Positions 1 to 8,335 of a stretch of 64,000 nucleotides of DNA are shown here, in pieces. A program made the position numbers and the translations under genes. The stretch covers positions 1 through 64,000 of the forward strand of contig SSFA01000015.1 in the NCBI GenBank assembly GCA_008015155.1, written 5' to 3'. The DNA comes from Thiothrix sp. (GTDB taxonomy: Bacteria > Pseudomonadota > Gammaproteobacteria > Thiotrichales > Thiotrichaceae). The first letter of the stretch is position 1. The number at the start of each line of letters is the position of its first letter. The notes under the pieces were generated by a model, which was not told the DNA's origin, ran no database searches, and saw nothing but the letters and a program-made list of their open reading frames with translations.

Positions 1-308
1 ATCAAGGCTTAGGATTAGATGGCTGTCGCGTGGTCTGGCCGTTTAAAAAGCCCCGACAACACGAACTCGAACCGGAACAGAAAGCCTTTAATCAGCACTT
101 AGCTCAAGTACGAGTCAAGGTAGAGCATGCGATTCGTCGTTTGAAAGTTTTCCGGCTGCTTAAAGGGATTTATCGTGGACGGCGACGTGGGTTTGAGCGG
201 CGTTTGATGCTGATCGCCGGTTTGGTCAATCGCAACCTAGAGGGACAACTACTTTCGCAAGAGGTCTATTTTATTCAAGATAAAGTGAGCTATTCGCTCA
301 TCAGTTAA
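1..308 (+). mobile_element. IS5-family transposase, C-terminal fragment (left edge)
   Basis: The reading frame is already open at the left edge (from base 3) and ends at a TAA at 306-308. The visible part is therefore the C-terminal third of a longer gene, and the GTG at base 30 is unlikely to be a real start. The translated piece has the layout of the end of an IS5/DDE_Tnp_4-type transposase: an EQKAFN segment, then RVKVEHAIRRLKVFR, which carries the final catalytic Glu of the DDE triad, then RRGFERRLMLIAGLVN. No right-hand terminal inverted repeat can be verified because the left end lies outside the window. It is either the tail of an intact element or a remnant, and the window cannot distinguish these. 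Confidence 0.75.
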
Positions 309-421
309 AGCTTTAAATTTATTAAATCTTAGTTAAGATTTTGCAGTTTCAGTCATTTTCATATAGCTAACTAAGTTTTTCGTGCATAATTGCCGCTATT
401 GCGGTTTTTGGTGCGATTTGA

Positions 422-2002
422 ATGAAAGAGTTTCCTCAGTGTGGCGTTCCGGCCGTCGGCTTATCCCTTCTTGTCAGTCTTTTATTGAGTTTGGCTATGC
501 CAAGCTTAGCTGCTGAAGACAAAAAGCTGACAGAAGCCAGCCCGGTTAACAACACAGCTGTAAAAGATGAATTAGATGAAGCAGGTGCGCCCGTTGCAGA
601 AGCGCCGATTGATCTCAGTAACACTGAAGCCGACGAAATGGCTCAGTCGATTGTAAAGATCTACACAACTGCTGAGAAAAATTCCAGCTTAGCGCCCTGG
701 AATTCAGATAGTGAGTCCATGATCGGGACTGGGTTCGTTATTAAAGGTAATCGAATTCTCACCAATGCCCATGTCGTAGAAAGCAATACCTTCATAGAGT
801 TGCAAAGAGATGGTAAACCTGATCGTTATGAGGCTGAAGTAGTCGCTATTTCGCATGAGGCCGATTTAGCACTCTTAAGAGTCAAGGATGAAAGCTTCTT
901 TAAAAAAGGTAAATTCTTAGAAGTTGGTGAATTACCTCGGGTTCATCAGGAAATTAGCGTCTACGGTTTTCCTACCGGTGGTGATACTTTAAGCGTAACT
1001 AAAGGCATCGTTTCGCGGATTGAATATTTGGAATATGCTCATAGCGGCCTAGCCTCGCAAGCCATTCAAATTGATGCTGCTATTAATCCTGGCAATAGTG
1101 GTGGCCCTGCTTTGGCCGGGAATAAAGTGGTAGGCGTCGCTATGCAGGTGGCTGCGAATGGGGAGGAAAATATCGGCTATATGATTCCTCCCTCCATTAT
1201 TAATCATTTCCTAAAAGATTTAGAGGATGGCCGCTATGATGGCTTTCCTGAGTTTGCTGTGGTGACTGAGCAATTGGTGAATCCTGCTTTGCGGAGCAAA
1301 CATGGTCTGTCTAAAGAGCAAACAGGTGTGCTGATTACTAAAGTCTGTGCAGGCACTACCGCTGAGCAATATTTGAAAGTTGGCGATATTATTACCAAGA
1401 TTGATAAGGAACCGGTTGAAAATAATGGAACTGTCTTATTTCAACCTAGTAAGTACATCGACTTCAACTATAGAGTTGATCAGCATCAATTAAACGATAC
1501 CCTGCACCTAGATATTATTCGGGATAGTCAGTCACTTACAGTGCAATTGCCCTTAGATAGAGCGGTAACCTCGGTTTATAGCCATGATACCAAGCCACGT
1601 TATTTTATCTATGGTGGCTATGTTTTTACACCAACCCAGTTATCAGATACTTGCCAACATCGTAAGGATTATGACAAAAACGAATTTAAAGATAAAATTG
1701 AAAATGTCAGTATCGTCAAAGTCTTAGCTTCAAGTACTAATGTCGGTTATCATGATTTGGCTATGCGTGTGCAAAAGGTGAATGGTCAAACTTTCAATGA
1801 TTTCCGTGAGTTCTATAAGCTCATGAAGCAGGTTAAAACGCCTTATATCACCCTAGAGGATGCGGACGGCTATCAGGTAGTGATTGACCGCAAAGCAGCG
1901 GAAGCTGAACATGCGGAATTGTTAAAGCGTTACAATATGGAAAGCAGTCAATCGCCTGATTTAGATGATTTAGAAGCTGAACTAGCCAAAGCGAATCCTT
2001 AG
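422..2002 (+). CDS. Secreted Deg/HtrA-like serine protease, Deg9-type with two PDZ-like regions
   Basis: Trypsin-fold serine protease of 526 residues, expected in the periplasm. The first 31 residues form a hydrophobic signal peptide (core GLSLLVSLLLSLAMPSLA). The catalytic His is in TNAHVV, the Asp in EADLALL and the Ser in NPGNSGGPA. A PDZ-like region follows at about residues 290-380 (QTGVLITKV, VGDIITKI). The second half contains YFIYGGYVFTP, a pattern I associate with the plant-type Deg9-like subfamily rather than E. coli DegP, DegQ or DegS. Such proteins degrade or process damaged envelope proteins. The start is the first ATG of the open frame and leads directly into the signal peptide. 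The gene stands alone, and its substrate is unknown. Confidence 0.85.
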   Translation: MKEFPQCGVPAVGLSLLVSLLLSLAMPSLAAEDKKLTEASPVNNTAVKDELDEAGAPVAEAPIDLSNTEADEMAQSIVKIYTTAEKNSSLAPWNSDSESMIGTGFVIKGNRILTNAHVVESNTFIELQRDGKPDRYEAEVVAISHEADLALLRVKDESFFKKGKFLEVGELPRVHQEISVYGFPTGGDTLSVTKGIVSRIEYLEYAHSGLASQAIQIDAAINPGNSGGPALAGNKVVGVAMQVAANGEENIGYMIPPSIINHFLKDLEDGRYDGFPEFAVVTEQLVNPALRSKHGLSKEQTGVLITKVCAGTTAEQYLKVGDIITKIDKEPVENNGTVLFQPSKYIDFNYRVDQHQLNDTLHLDIIRDSQSLTVQLPLDRAVTSVYSHDTKPRYFIYGGYVFTPTQLSDTCQHRKDYDKNEFKDKIENVSIVKVLASSTNVGYHDLAMRVQKVNGQTFNDFREFYKLMKQVKTPYITLEDADGYQVVIDRKAAEAEHAELLKRYNMESSQSPDLDDLEAELAKANP

Positions 2003-2112
2003 CCGCTTATCGTTTTGTAGCAGAAGGCTGTCTCAGTTCACTTATAATTTTTAGTTATTGAATATAAAATTAAAATTATCATTAATTAAAACTATATTTG
2101 TTGGACTTCGTC

Positions 2113-2757
2113 ATGACAAAGATGAACAGCTTTCTACCCCTCAGCTTAGTGCTGTCGCTAGGCTGTTTACTAAGCCAAGCAGAGGCAGGCAATTTATTTC
2201 GTTGGGTTGATAGCAATGGTACGGTGCATTACGCAGATAATGTACCGCCTAGTTACTCGCAAACTGGACATGCTGAGCTAAATGCTTTAGGGATGACGGT
2301 CAAAAATGTACCCGCTGCTAAAACTACAGAACAAGCCGCAGAAGATGATTGGATCAAAGGCCTTGAGGGTAAGCGCCAAAAATTCAAAGATCGTCAACAG
2401 CAAGAAGACAGGGAGCTATTGGCTACCTTCTCGGATGTTAAACAGCTCGATGAGTCACATCGCGATCGTATCAAGATGTTGCAGGATAGTCGTAAGCAAA
2501 TGGAAGTTTTGCGCGATAAACTCAATCTAGAGCTTAGCGATTTGCAAGCAGCTTTAGCTAAAGCTCAAGGCGCTGAACAAAAACGTGTACAGGGTTTTAT
2601 TGATACGAAACAAAAAAGTAAAGCTGATTATGAAATAGCTATTCAGCAAAGCTTAGCGGAAGAAAAAAGTGCCGAATTAGCTTTTCAAAAGCAACGCAGT
2701 CGTTTTATTGAGCTGTTGGATAAGCAGAAAGCTCAAGAAGATAGCGAGGCGAGCTAA
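2113..2757 (+). CDS. DUF4124 domain protein with coiled coil
   Basis: A signal peptide (FLPLSLVLSLGCLLSQAEA) is followed by a DUF4124 domain at about residues 28-75, recognisable from LFRWVDSNGTVHYADNVPP. The rest (about 90-214) is a highly charged K/E/Q-rich segment that should form a long coiled coil. DUF4124 proteins are common exported gammaproteobacterial proteins of unknown function. I chose ATG 2113. The frame could also open at TTG 2098 or ATG 2122, and no strong ribosome site decides between them. The gene ends two bases before the stop of the convergent DsbA-like gene. Confidence 0.75.
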   Translation: MTKMNSFLPLSLVLSLGCLLSQAEAGNLFRWVDSNGTVHYADNVPPSYSQTGHAELNALGMTVKNVPAAKTTEQAAEDDWIKGLEGKRQKFKDRQQQEDRELLATFSDVKQLDESHRDRIKMLQDSRKQMEVLRDKLNLELSDLQAALAKAQGAEQKRVQGFIDTKQKSKADYEIAIQQSLAEEKSAELAFQKQRSRFIELLDKQKAQEDSEAS

Positions 2758-2759
2758 AA

Positions 2760-3392
2760 CTAGCTTAACTGCCGTAAAACCGCAGGAGCATCAGTGTATG
2801 AGTGTTGAATTTTGACCAAGCTCTGTTGAGTTTTTAAAACTAAACTTGGAAAACTGTTCACACCTAGTTGGTCTGCCAGTGCTAAATCAGCTGCAAGCTG
2901 TGCTTGAATAGACTGTGAGTTGAGATCTAATAAAAAGCGTTCGCTATCTAAACCAAGCTCCTCAGCCAGTTCGACAAGTGTAGTGATGTCTGAGGGATTG
3001 CGTGCCTGTTGATAGTACGCGTTTTGAATAGCAATCAGCATGGTTTGGCCAGCCTGTGGCTGCTGTGTTTGTGCTGCTAAAATAGCTCGACAGGCTGGAT
3101 AAGTAGAGCGACGTGGCTGGCACAGAGTCCAAAACTCAAAGTTAAATTTAGTGCTGGGTACAAGCTCCATGATTTTACGCCAGTTTGCTTGTACCATCGC
3201 CTGTGTAGTGCTGGGCATAGGTTGATCGGTATCGGGAGCCAAGCCTCCTAAGACAGTTTGCACTTGGATCGTCGGTGGTAGTTGTTCGATGACTTGCAGC
3301 CAGATCGGTCGGAAGGCATAACACCAACTGCACATAGGATCATAAACATAATAAAGTATGGACTGATGAGGTGATTCAGCTAAATTTTTCAT
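2760..3392 (-). CDS. DsbA-family thioredoxin-fold oxidoreductase, cytoplasmic type
   Basis: A 210-residue protein whose N-terminus reads YYVYDPMCSWCYAFRP: a beta strand followed by a CSWC redox motif, as in the DsbA/FrnE-like 'DsbA family protein' group. The helical insert follows, and the cis-Pro loop is NSFPSLVL near residue 185. There is no signal peptide, so a cytoplasmic thiol-disulfide or isomerase role is more likely than periplasmic disulfide formation. It diverges from the methyltransferase-like gene at 3446, so the two share a short promoter region. The substrate is unknown. Confidence 0.75.
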   Translation of the reverse strand: MKNLAESPHQSILYYVYDPMCSWCYAFRPIWLQVIEQLPPTIQVQTVLGGLAPDTDQPMPSTTQAMVQANWRKIMELVPSTKFNFEFWTLCQPRRSTYPACRAILAAQTQQPQAGQTMLIAIQNAYYQQARNPSDITTLVELAEELGLDSERFLLDLNSQSIQAQLAADLALADQLGVNSFPSLVLKTQQSLVKIQHSYTDAPAVLRQLS

Positions 3393-3445
3393 AAACTCTA
3401 ATAAGCTTGCCTAGTGAGCCTAGAGCTTATCATAAGGACAGATCG

Positions 3446-3907
3446 ATGCTACAAACACGTATTCCACCACCTGTTTATGCTCTACTAGCCGCTTTGGCAA
3501 TGTGGGGTCTAGACAAGCATTTGCCGATTTTGCATATCTTTTCTGCACCTTGGCATCGTATAGGTTTAGGCTTCATCGCTTTGGCCTTGTTGGCGGATCT
3601 CTGGTCGTTATGGTTATTTTTTCAAGCGCGGACAACGCCTAATCCTCTAAAACCACAGAATAGCAGCCAATTAGTGACCTCTGGTTTATATCGTTACACA
3701 CGCAATCCTATGTATCTGGGCATGCTCATTATGCTAATGGGCTGGGCGATTTATTTAGGTAGCTTTAGCCCTTTGTTGATCTTACCGCTATTTGTTTGGG
3801 TCATTAATACACAGCAAATTCTTCCTGAAGAAGCTGTGTTGGCGCAGAGATTTGGCGCTAGTTATCAAGCTTATAGGCAGTCGGTACCACGTTGGTTATG
3901 GCCTTAA
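3446..3907 (+). CDS. Isoprenylcysteine carboxyl methyltransferase-family membrane protein
   Basis: A 153-residue polytopic membrane protein with about four hydrophobic segments. It carries the ICMT/PEMT-like signature: TTPNPLKPQNSSQLVTSG, then LYRYTRNPMYLGMLIMLMGW, then EEAVLAQRFGASYQAYRQ, which holds the SAM-binding Glu and Arg region. Bacterial members are usually annotated as methyltransferase family proteins, and their substrates are mostly unknown. The frame is open from a TTG at 3407. I chose ATG 3446 because AAGGA lies seven bases upstream and the protein then begins at the natural N-terminus. It overlaps the convergent MocR gene by about 12 bases. Confidence 0.78.
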   Translation: MLQTRIPPPVYALLAALAMWGLDKHLPILHIFSAPWHRIGLGFIALALLADLWSLWLFFQARTTPNPLKPQNSSQLVTSGLYRYTRNPMYLGMLIMLMGWAIYLGSFSPLLILPLFVWVINTQQILPEEAVLAQRFGASYQAYRQSVPRWLWP

Positions 3908-5314
3908 GCGTAAACATTCGTGACCTAAACTGATTAAAGCTTTCTCTACGGCAGGTGACCAAGGTTGTGCGCAATTAATACGAATACAGTTAGTGTATTT
4001 AGTGCTGGCAGTAAACAGACATCCGGGCGCTATGCTGACTTTGTGTTCAAGCATGCGGTGAGCCAGAGCCAAGGTGTCCAAGCCTTTAGGTAATTCTACC
4101 CACAATACAAATCCACCTTTAGGTTGAGAAAGCCTAGTTCCCTCAGGTAAATATTTGTTTAAAGTTCGAGCGAATAAGCTAACTTGCTGTTGATATTGCA
4201 GCTGTACTTGGCGTAGATAACGTTCATGCCCACCATGCTCTAAATAGTCCGCAATCGATAGCTGTGACAAAGTAGGTGCAGCTAAATTGGTAACATATTT
4301 AAAATAGGTAGCCCGCTCTAAGTCTGGTGGTGGTAGTAACATCCAACCCAAGCGCAATCCTTGCGCGATTGTTTTCGAGAAAGAGGAGCAATAAATGACT
4401 TGTTGAGGGTCGAAACTATGCAAAGAGCGTGGCCGCTCAGCGTTATAGGCCAGATCTGCGTAAATATCATCTTCAATCAAAGGCACGCGATGCTTATGCG
4501 CAAGTTTCACTAAGGCTTGTTTATCAGCATCACTGAGTAGGCAGCCTAAAGGATTATGAAAGTTCGGAATCAAGACACAAGCTTTAATCGGCCATTGCTC
4601 TAAAGCTAGCTCTAAGGCAGGTAGGCTTATTCCAGTTTGGGGATCAGTAGGTATTTCTAAGGCTTTCATGCCCAAAGAGTCTATGACTTGTAGCAAGCCA
4701 TAAAAAGTAGGGGATTCAATCGCAATAATATCGCCCACTTGCGCGACCGTGCGTAAAGCCAAAGTGAGTGCTTCATGCCCACCATTAGTAATCAAAATAT
4801 CCTCAGGACGCACGCGCTCACCACTCGTTAGCATACGTCGTGCAATTTGCTGTTGTAACACAGGCAAGCCTGGTGGAAAGGCATAGTTCGCCGCACGATT
4901 ATCATAATTGCGCACGACTTTATTTAAACTACGCTGCAAAGCACGCATCGGTAAAAAGCTTGCGTGTGGAACCGCAGCACCTAGCTGAATAAAGTCTTCT
5001 TGGTTGACCACGCGTGCTAAGTGTAAAGATAGTTCTTGCCCAGTCACTGGCATCGGGCGTTGGGGTGGGGTAGAAGCTGAAGGCAAGTCTGGTTTAATCC
5101 ACGGCCGCTCGCAAATGTAATAGCCAGAACGTGGGCGTGCCTCTAGCGTACCTTCATTTTCTAGTTGTCGCTGTGCTTGTACAATAGTGGATACGCTTAC
5201 CCCAAATTGCTGGCTTAATAAGCGTACACCAGGCAAACGTTCACCCGTCTTATATAGACCTGCATCAATATATTGATGCAGTCGATTAGCAATCTCTTGA
5301 TACAAAAGCGTCAT
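3896..5314 (-). CDS. MocR-family regulator (GntR winged helix fused to aminotransferase-like domain)
   Basis: A 472-residue MocR/PdxR-type fusion. Residues 1-70 are a GntR winged helix (LYQEIANRLHQYIDAGLY, GERLPGVRLLSQQFGVS). Residues 100-470 are a fold-type I aminotransferase-like domain with LITNGGHEALTLAL, NFHNPLG and the PLP lysine in SSFSKTIAQGLRLGW. Such proteins use PLP or an amino-acid adduct as effector. It is divergent from a LysE-type exporter and an aminotransferase, so it probably controls amino-acid export or catabolism. The 159-base divergent region holds four CAGYACAG-type half sites, annotated separately, which are the likely operators. Confidence 0.88.
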   Translation of the reverse strand: MTLLYQEIANRLHQYIDAGLYKTGERLPGVRLLSQQFGVSVSTIVQAQRQLENEGTLEARPRSGYYICERPWIKPDLPSASTPPQRPMPVTGQELSLHLARVVNQEDFIQLGAAVPHASFLPMRALQRSLNKVVRNYDNRAANYAFPPGLPVLQQQIARRMLTSGERVRPEDILITNGGHEALTLALRTVAQVGDIIAIESPTFYGLLQVIDSLGMKALEIPTDPQTGISLPALELALEQWPIKACVLIPNFHNPLGCLLSDADKQALVKLAHKHRVPLIEDDIYADLAYNAERPRSLHSFDPQQVIYCSSFSKTIAQGLRLGWMLLPPPDLERATYFKYVTNLAAPTLSQLSIADYLEHGGHERYLRQVQLQYQQQVSLFARTLNKYLPEGTRLSQPKGGFVLWVELPKGLDTLALAHRMLEHKVSIAPGCLFTASTKYTNCIRINCAQPWSPAVEKALISLGHECLRLRP

Positions 5315-5334
5315 AAGTGTTCACACGCACCAAA

Positions 5335-5421
5335 CAGTACAGCTGCTAATGAGTAGAGCAGCACAGTTTTAATCTATTAATAACTGTGCTGCTCTAATAT
5401 ATTTTTTCTAAATCTGTACTG
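5335..5421. promoter_or_regulatory. Putative MocR operator cluster: four CAGYACAG half sites around a 15-bp inverted repeat
   Basis: Read directly: CAGTACAG at 5335-5342 and CAGCACAG at 5359-5366, with the reverse complements CTGTGCTG at 5384-5391 and CTGTACTG at 5414-5421. The middle pair is embedded in a perfect inverted repeat, TAGAGCAGCACAGTT (5354-5368) and AACTGTGCTGCTCTA (5382-5396), with a 13-base A/T-rich spacer. The cluster sits exactly between the divergent MocR and LysE genes. MocR regulators often bind paired repeats spaced over two or more helical turns, so this fits an operator. The inverted repeat could alternatively form an RNA hairpin in a leader. Confidence 0.6.
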
Positions 5422-5473
5422 CTAGCCTAGCACGCTTTATTCTGAGTCGACTATAAAAACCTGAGTAAAGATA

Positions 5474-6094
5474 ATGGAGTTACAGTTAATCGCAGCCATG
5501 TGTAGTTTTGCCTTCGTCACTTCGGCGACGCCAGGGCCCAATAATTTAATGCTCTTGGCTTCTGGGGCAAATTTTGGTTTCAAGCGGACTATTCCCCATA
5601 TGCTCGGCATTGCTTGCGGTATGATTTTGCTCTTACTGGTAACTCTGCTAGGCTTAGGCGAAATTTTTACCCGCTTGCCAAGCGCTCAGATGGGTTTAAA
5701 ACTGGTGGGTGTAGTTTATTTGCTATGGCTAGCTTGGAAAATTGCAAGTGCGCCAGTCGCTGAAACTAGCGATAGTTCAAATAGGACTACGGCGACTACG
5801 GCGCAGCCGATGCGTTGGTGGCAAGCTGCTGCTTTTCAATTTGTGAATCCTAAAGCTTGGATGATGGCTTTAGGGGCTGTTAGTAGCTTTACCTTGAGTG
5901 GTGATCAGTATTGGCTATCAGGCTTAGTGCTCATGATAGTGTTCGGTTTAGTAAATTTGCCTTCTGTATCCTTGTGGGCAGGCTTTGGTGTAGTGATTCA
6001 ACAGTTTTTGTCCAACGCGCGGCGTAAGCGTCAATTTAATATTATTATGGGCGTGTTAACTGCTGCTACTGTTGGGATGATCATTGGTGTATAA
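5474..6094 (+). CDS. LysE/RhtB-family amino-acid exporter
   Basis: A 206-residue inner-membrane protein with about six hydrophobic segments. The LysE-family signature is at the N-terminus, FVTSATPGPNNLMLLASG, and the conserved FQFVNPKAWMMALGAVS is in the middle. Members export amino acids or their analogues using the proton gradient. It lies 22 bases upstream of the aminotransferase start and is divergent from the MocR regulator, which suggests an amino-acid-responsive efflux and conversion unit. Which amino acid is exported cannot be told from the sequence. The start is the ATG following GAGTAAAGATA. Confidence 0.88.
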   Translation: MELQLIAAMCSFAFVTSATPGPNNLMLLASGANFGFKRTIPHMLGIACGMILLLLVTLLGLGEIFTRLPSAQMGLKLVGVVYLLWLAWKIASAPVAETSDSSNRTTATTAQPMRWWQAAAFQFVNPKAWMMALGAVSSFTLSGDQYWLSGLVLMIVFGLVNLPSVSLWAGFGVVIQQFLSNARRKRQFNIIMGVLTAATVGMIIGV

Positions 6095-6116
6095 AAATTT
6101 TGGAGCAAAAGAAATC

Positions 6117-6989
6117 ATGTTTGAACATGCGCGTTGTTGGGTAAACGGCCAGTTAGTCCCTGCAGAGCAAGCGAGCGTTTCTGTGTTTGATCACGGCTTT
6201 TTGTATGGAGATGGTATTTTCGAGGGTGTACGTTTTTATAATAAACGTGCTTTCCGCTTACCTTTACACTTAAAGCGTTTGCAACGTTCTGCAGCAGCCT
6301 TACAACTTAGGATTCCCAGCGCAGATGTCTTCACCCAAGCGGTGTATGCAGTGATCGAGGCCTCCGATTTAAAAGATGGCTATTTACGGATTATTGCGAC
6401 ACGCGGCGTGGGGGTGCTGGGGATTAATCCAGCAACTTGTAAAGAGCCGGGGATCATTGTTATCGCTGATCAGTTACAAATGGTGAGTGATGAAGAGCGC
6501 GCAAAAGGCATTCGGGCAATCATTACGTCAACACGACGCTCACAACCCGATCGTTTAGATCCACGGATTAAGAGCTTAAATTATTTAACTTCTATCTTTG
6601 CGCGCATGGAAGCGAATTTTGCAGGGGTAGAAGAGGGGATATTATTGAATGATCGTGGCTGTGTAGCTGAAGGGACAGCAGAAAATATTTTCATTACCCG
6701 TGATGGGGAATTGCTTACTCCTGCACCCACTGAAGGTGCCTTGGCTGGTATTACCCGTGGTACGGTCTTAGAGTTAGCTGAGCAGTTGGGGATTAAAACT
6801 CGTGAGACTGTTTTGACAGCTTATGACTTATATTCAGCGGATGAATGCTTCTTCACTGGCACAGGAGCGCGGCTAATTCCGGTGCGTGAAATCGATGGGC
6901 GACCAATTCAAACCTGTCCAGGGCCAGCTTATCAGAGGCTAGCAGCCGCCTTCTCTGAGCTGGTACAAAGGGAAACTGCTTCTGAATGA
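6117..6989 (+). CDS. ilvE: Class IV PLP aminotransferase, branched-chain (IlvE-like)
   Basis: A 290-residue fold-type IV PLP enzyme. It has the family start WVNGQLVPAEQASVSVFDHGFLYGDGIFEGVRFY, here split around YGDGIFEG, the catalytic lysine in RIKSLNYLTSIFAR, GCVAEGTAENIF, and the phosphate-binding PTEGALAGITRG. These are typical of IlvE-like branched-chain aminotransferases, although D-amino-acid transaminase cannot be excluded by eye. The frame is open from a TTG at 6084 inside lysE. I chose ATG 6117, which is downstream of a GGAG and begins the protein at the usual FEHARCWVNG region. It is probably cotranscribed with the LysE-type exporter. Confidence 0.82.
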   Translation: MFEHARCWVNGQLVPAEQASVSVFDHGFLYGDGIFEGVRFYNKRAFRLPLHLKRLQRSAAALQLRIPSADVFTQAVYAVIEASDLKDGYLRIIATRGVGVLGINPATCKEPGIIVIADQLQMVSDEERAKGIRAIITSTRRSQPDRLDPRIKSLNYLTSIFARMEANFAGVEEGILLNDRGCVAEGTAENIFITRDGELLTPAPTEGALAGITRGTVLELAEQLGIKTRETVLTAYDLYSADECFFTGTGARLIPVREIDGRPIQTCPGPAYQRLAAAFSELVQRETASE

Positions 6990-7059
6990 AGTGCTTAGCC
7001 TAGGTAGTTGAATCACTTTACTAGCTCCTGCTATCTCCTAAGCAACTTACAGTCTGCTC

Positions 7060-7127
7060 GCTAGTGCGATATACTTTTTAGTTAACAAGTAAAATTACCT
7101 AAATAGTTTCAAATGAATCGCACTAGC
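7060..7127. promoter_or_regulatory. 11-bp perfect inverted repeat flanking a candidate promoter of the GAF regulator gene
   Basis: GCTAGTGCGAT at 7060-7070 is repeated in inverted form as ATCGCACTAGC at 7117-7127. The 46-base A/T-rich interval contains TATACT, a possible -10 box. The second arm ends about 30 bases before the regulator start codon. The arrangement could be an operator pair looping across the regulator's own promoter, or a long-loop hairpin in its leader. Confidence 0.45.
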
Positions 7128-7156
7128 TGGAGCGGCTAGCTAAGAGGAGGAGGTGT

Positions 7157-8335
7157 ATGGAGCAGTTTTCAAACTCAGGCTTAGCCAAAAGACGCAAGAT
7201 CATCGAATCCCAGTGGACGCAATTTGTAGCGGGTAAAGCGCCTTTAAGCAGTGAGGCCATTCGTCGTGACATTATTGGTTCATGGCAGCGCAGTGCGCAG
7301 ACTGCTTCCATTCAACAAGCGCAAGCACCCGCAGATGATGCCTACACGACCTCAGCTCTTTGGAAAGAGTCTATCCTCCGTCAAGCCGCTGAACGTGAAC
7401 AAGAGCAAATCATTCAATTAGCTCGTGAAGGCGAATTAGTAGCAGCTATTGCAGATGCTTCGGGTCGCTTGCTTTGGACCTATGCTAGTCGACATATGCA
7501 GCCAAAAGCTGAAGCAGTAAATTTTACTGCTGGTGGACATTGGGATGAGCGTTCAGTGGGCACGAATGCAGTAGGCTTATCGTTAAATCTTAAATCAGCC
7601 GTCACTGTATTTTCTTCTGAGCATTATCAGCCTTTTGTGCATGATTGGGTCTGCTATGCAGCGCCGATTATTCATCCACAGTCTGGTGAATGTGTGGGGG
7701 TTTTAGATTTATCAACCACTTGGAAACGCCATACACCCTTAGGCCAAGCGGCCGTGACCGAGTTGGCGCGCTCTATTGCACGTTGTTTGCCGAACCATCT
7801 GCCGCGTGCTGAGCTAGAGATTCATGCTTTAGGTCAACCCCAAGTGATGTATCGGGGTAAACCTTTAGCCTTGCCGCAGCGCTATTTGGAAATGCTTTGT
7901 TTATTAATCTTGAATCCCCAAGGCTTAAGTTTGGAAGCTTTCCATGCGGCTTTATATGGGGATGCGCTGGCTTCAACCGCAACCTTAAAAGCGGAAATTT
8001 CACATTTACGTCGTCTTTTAGATGGTCAAATTGGTTCACGTCCTTATCGTTTACTGATTCCTGCTTGGGCTGATTTTATTCAAGTCTGGCAAGCTCTACG
8101 CGAGCAAAAAACTAATGAGGCACTTGCCTTGTATCGTGGTTCTTTTATGCCGCAATCGAACGCTCCTGAATTGACTGAGTGGCGTTATTGTATTGATGCA
8201 GTGATGGATCAAGTTTTGGATACCTGTGCTGAGCCGAAGCTTTTAGTGGAAAAAATTTGCCACAATCCAGCAGGTAGTGATTTAGTACGCGAGCGTTTAG
8301 CCGAGCTAATTGCCAGACCACGGTTAAGGTGGTGA
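7157..8335 (+). CDS. GAF-domain transcriptional activator with C-terminal winged helix
   Basis: A 392-residue regulator. Residues 30-70 resemble the start of AcoR-type activators (IRRDIIGSWQRSA). A GAF sensor domain spans about 75-205 (GHWDERSVGTNAVGLSL, CYAAPIIHPQSGECVGVLDLS). There is no AAA+ sigma54 module. Instead, residues 220-300 look like a winged-helix Trans_reg_C/SARP-type domain (VMYRGKPLALPQRYLEMLCLL, STATLKAEISHLRRLLDG). This architecture is often found beside aldehyde dehydrogenase genes, which fits the convergent ALDH operon here. The start is supported by AGGAGGAGG just upstream. The 3' end overlaps the convergent SelO-like gene by 12 bases. Confidence 0.82.
   Translation: MEQFSNSGLAKRRKIIESQWTQFVAGKAPLSSEAIRRDIIGSWQRSAQTASIQQAQAPADDAYTTSALWKESILRQAAEREQEQIIQLAREGELVAAIADASGRLLWTYASRHMQPKAEAVNFTAGGHWDERSVGTNAVGLSLNLKSAVTVFSSEHYQPFVHDWVCYAAPIIHPQSGECVGVLDLSTTWKRHTPLGQAAVTELARSIARCLPNHLPRAELEIHALGQPQVMYRGKPLALPQRYLEMLCLLILNPQGLSLEAFHAALYGDALASTATLKAEISHLRRLLDGQIGSRPYRLLIPAWADFIQVWQALREQKTNEALALYRGSFMPQSNAPELTEWRYCIDAVMDQVLDTCAEPKLLVEKICHNPAGSDLVRERLAELIARPRLRW

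Noticed and set aside
436..624. Antisense ORF inside the Deg9-like protease gene
   Set aside because: It lies fully within a well-supported gene on the other strand and has no ribosome site or family features.
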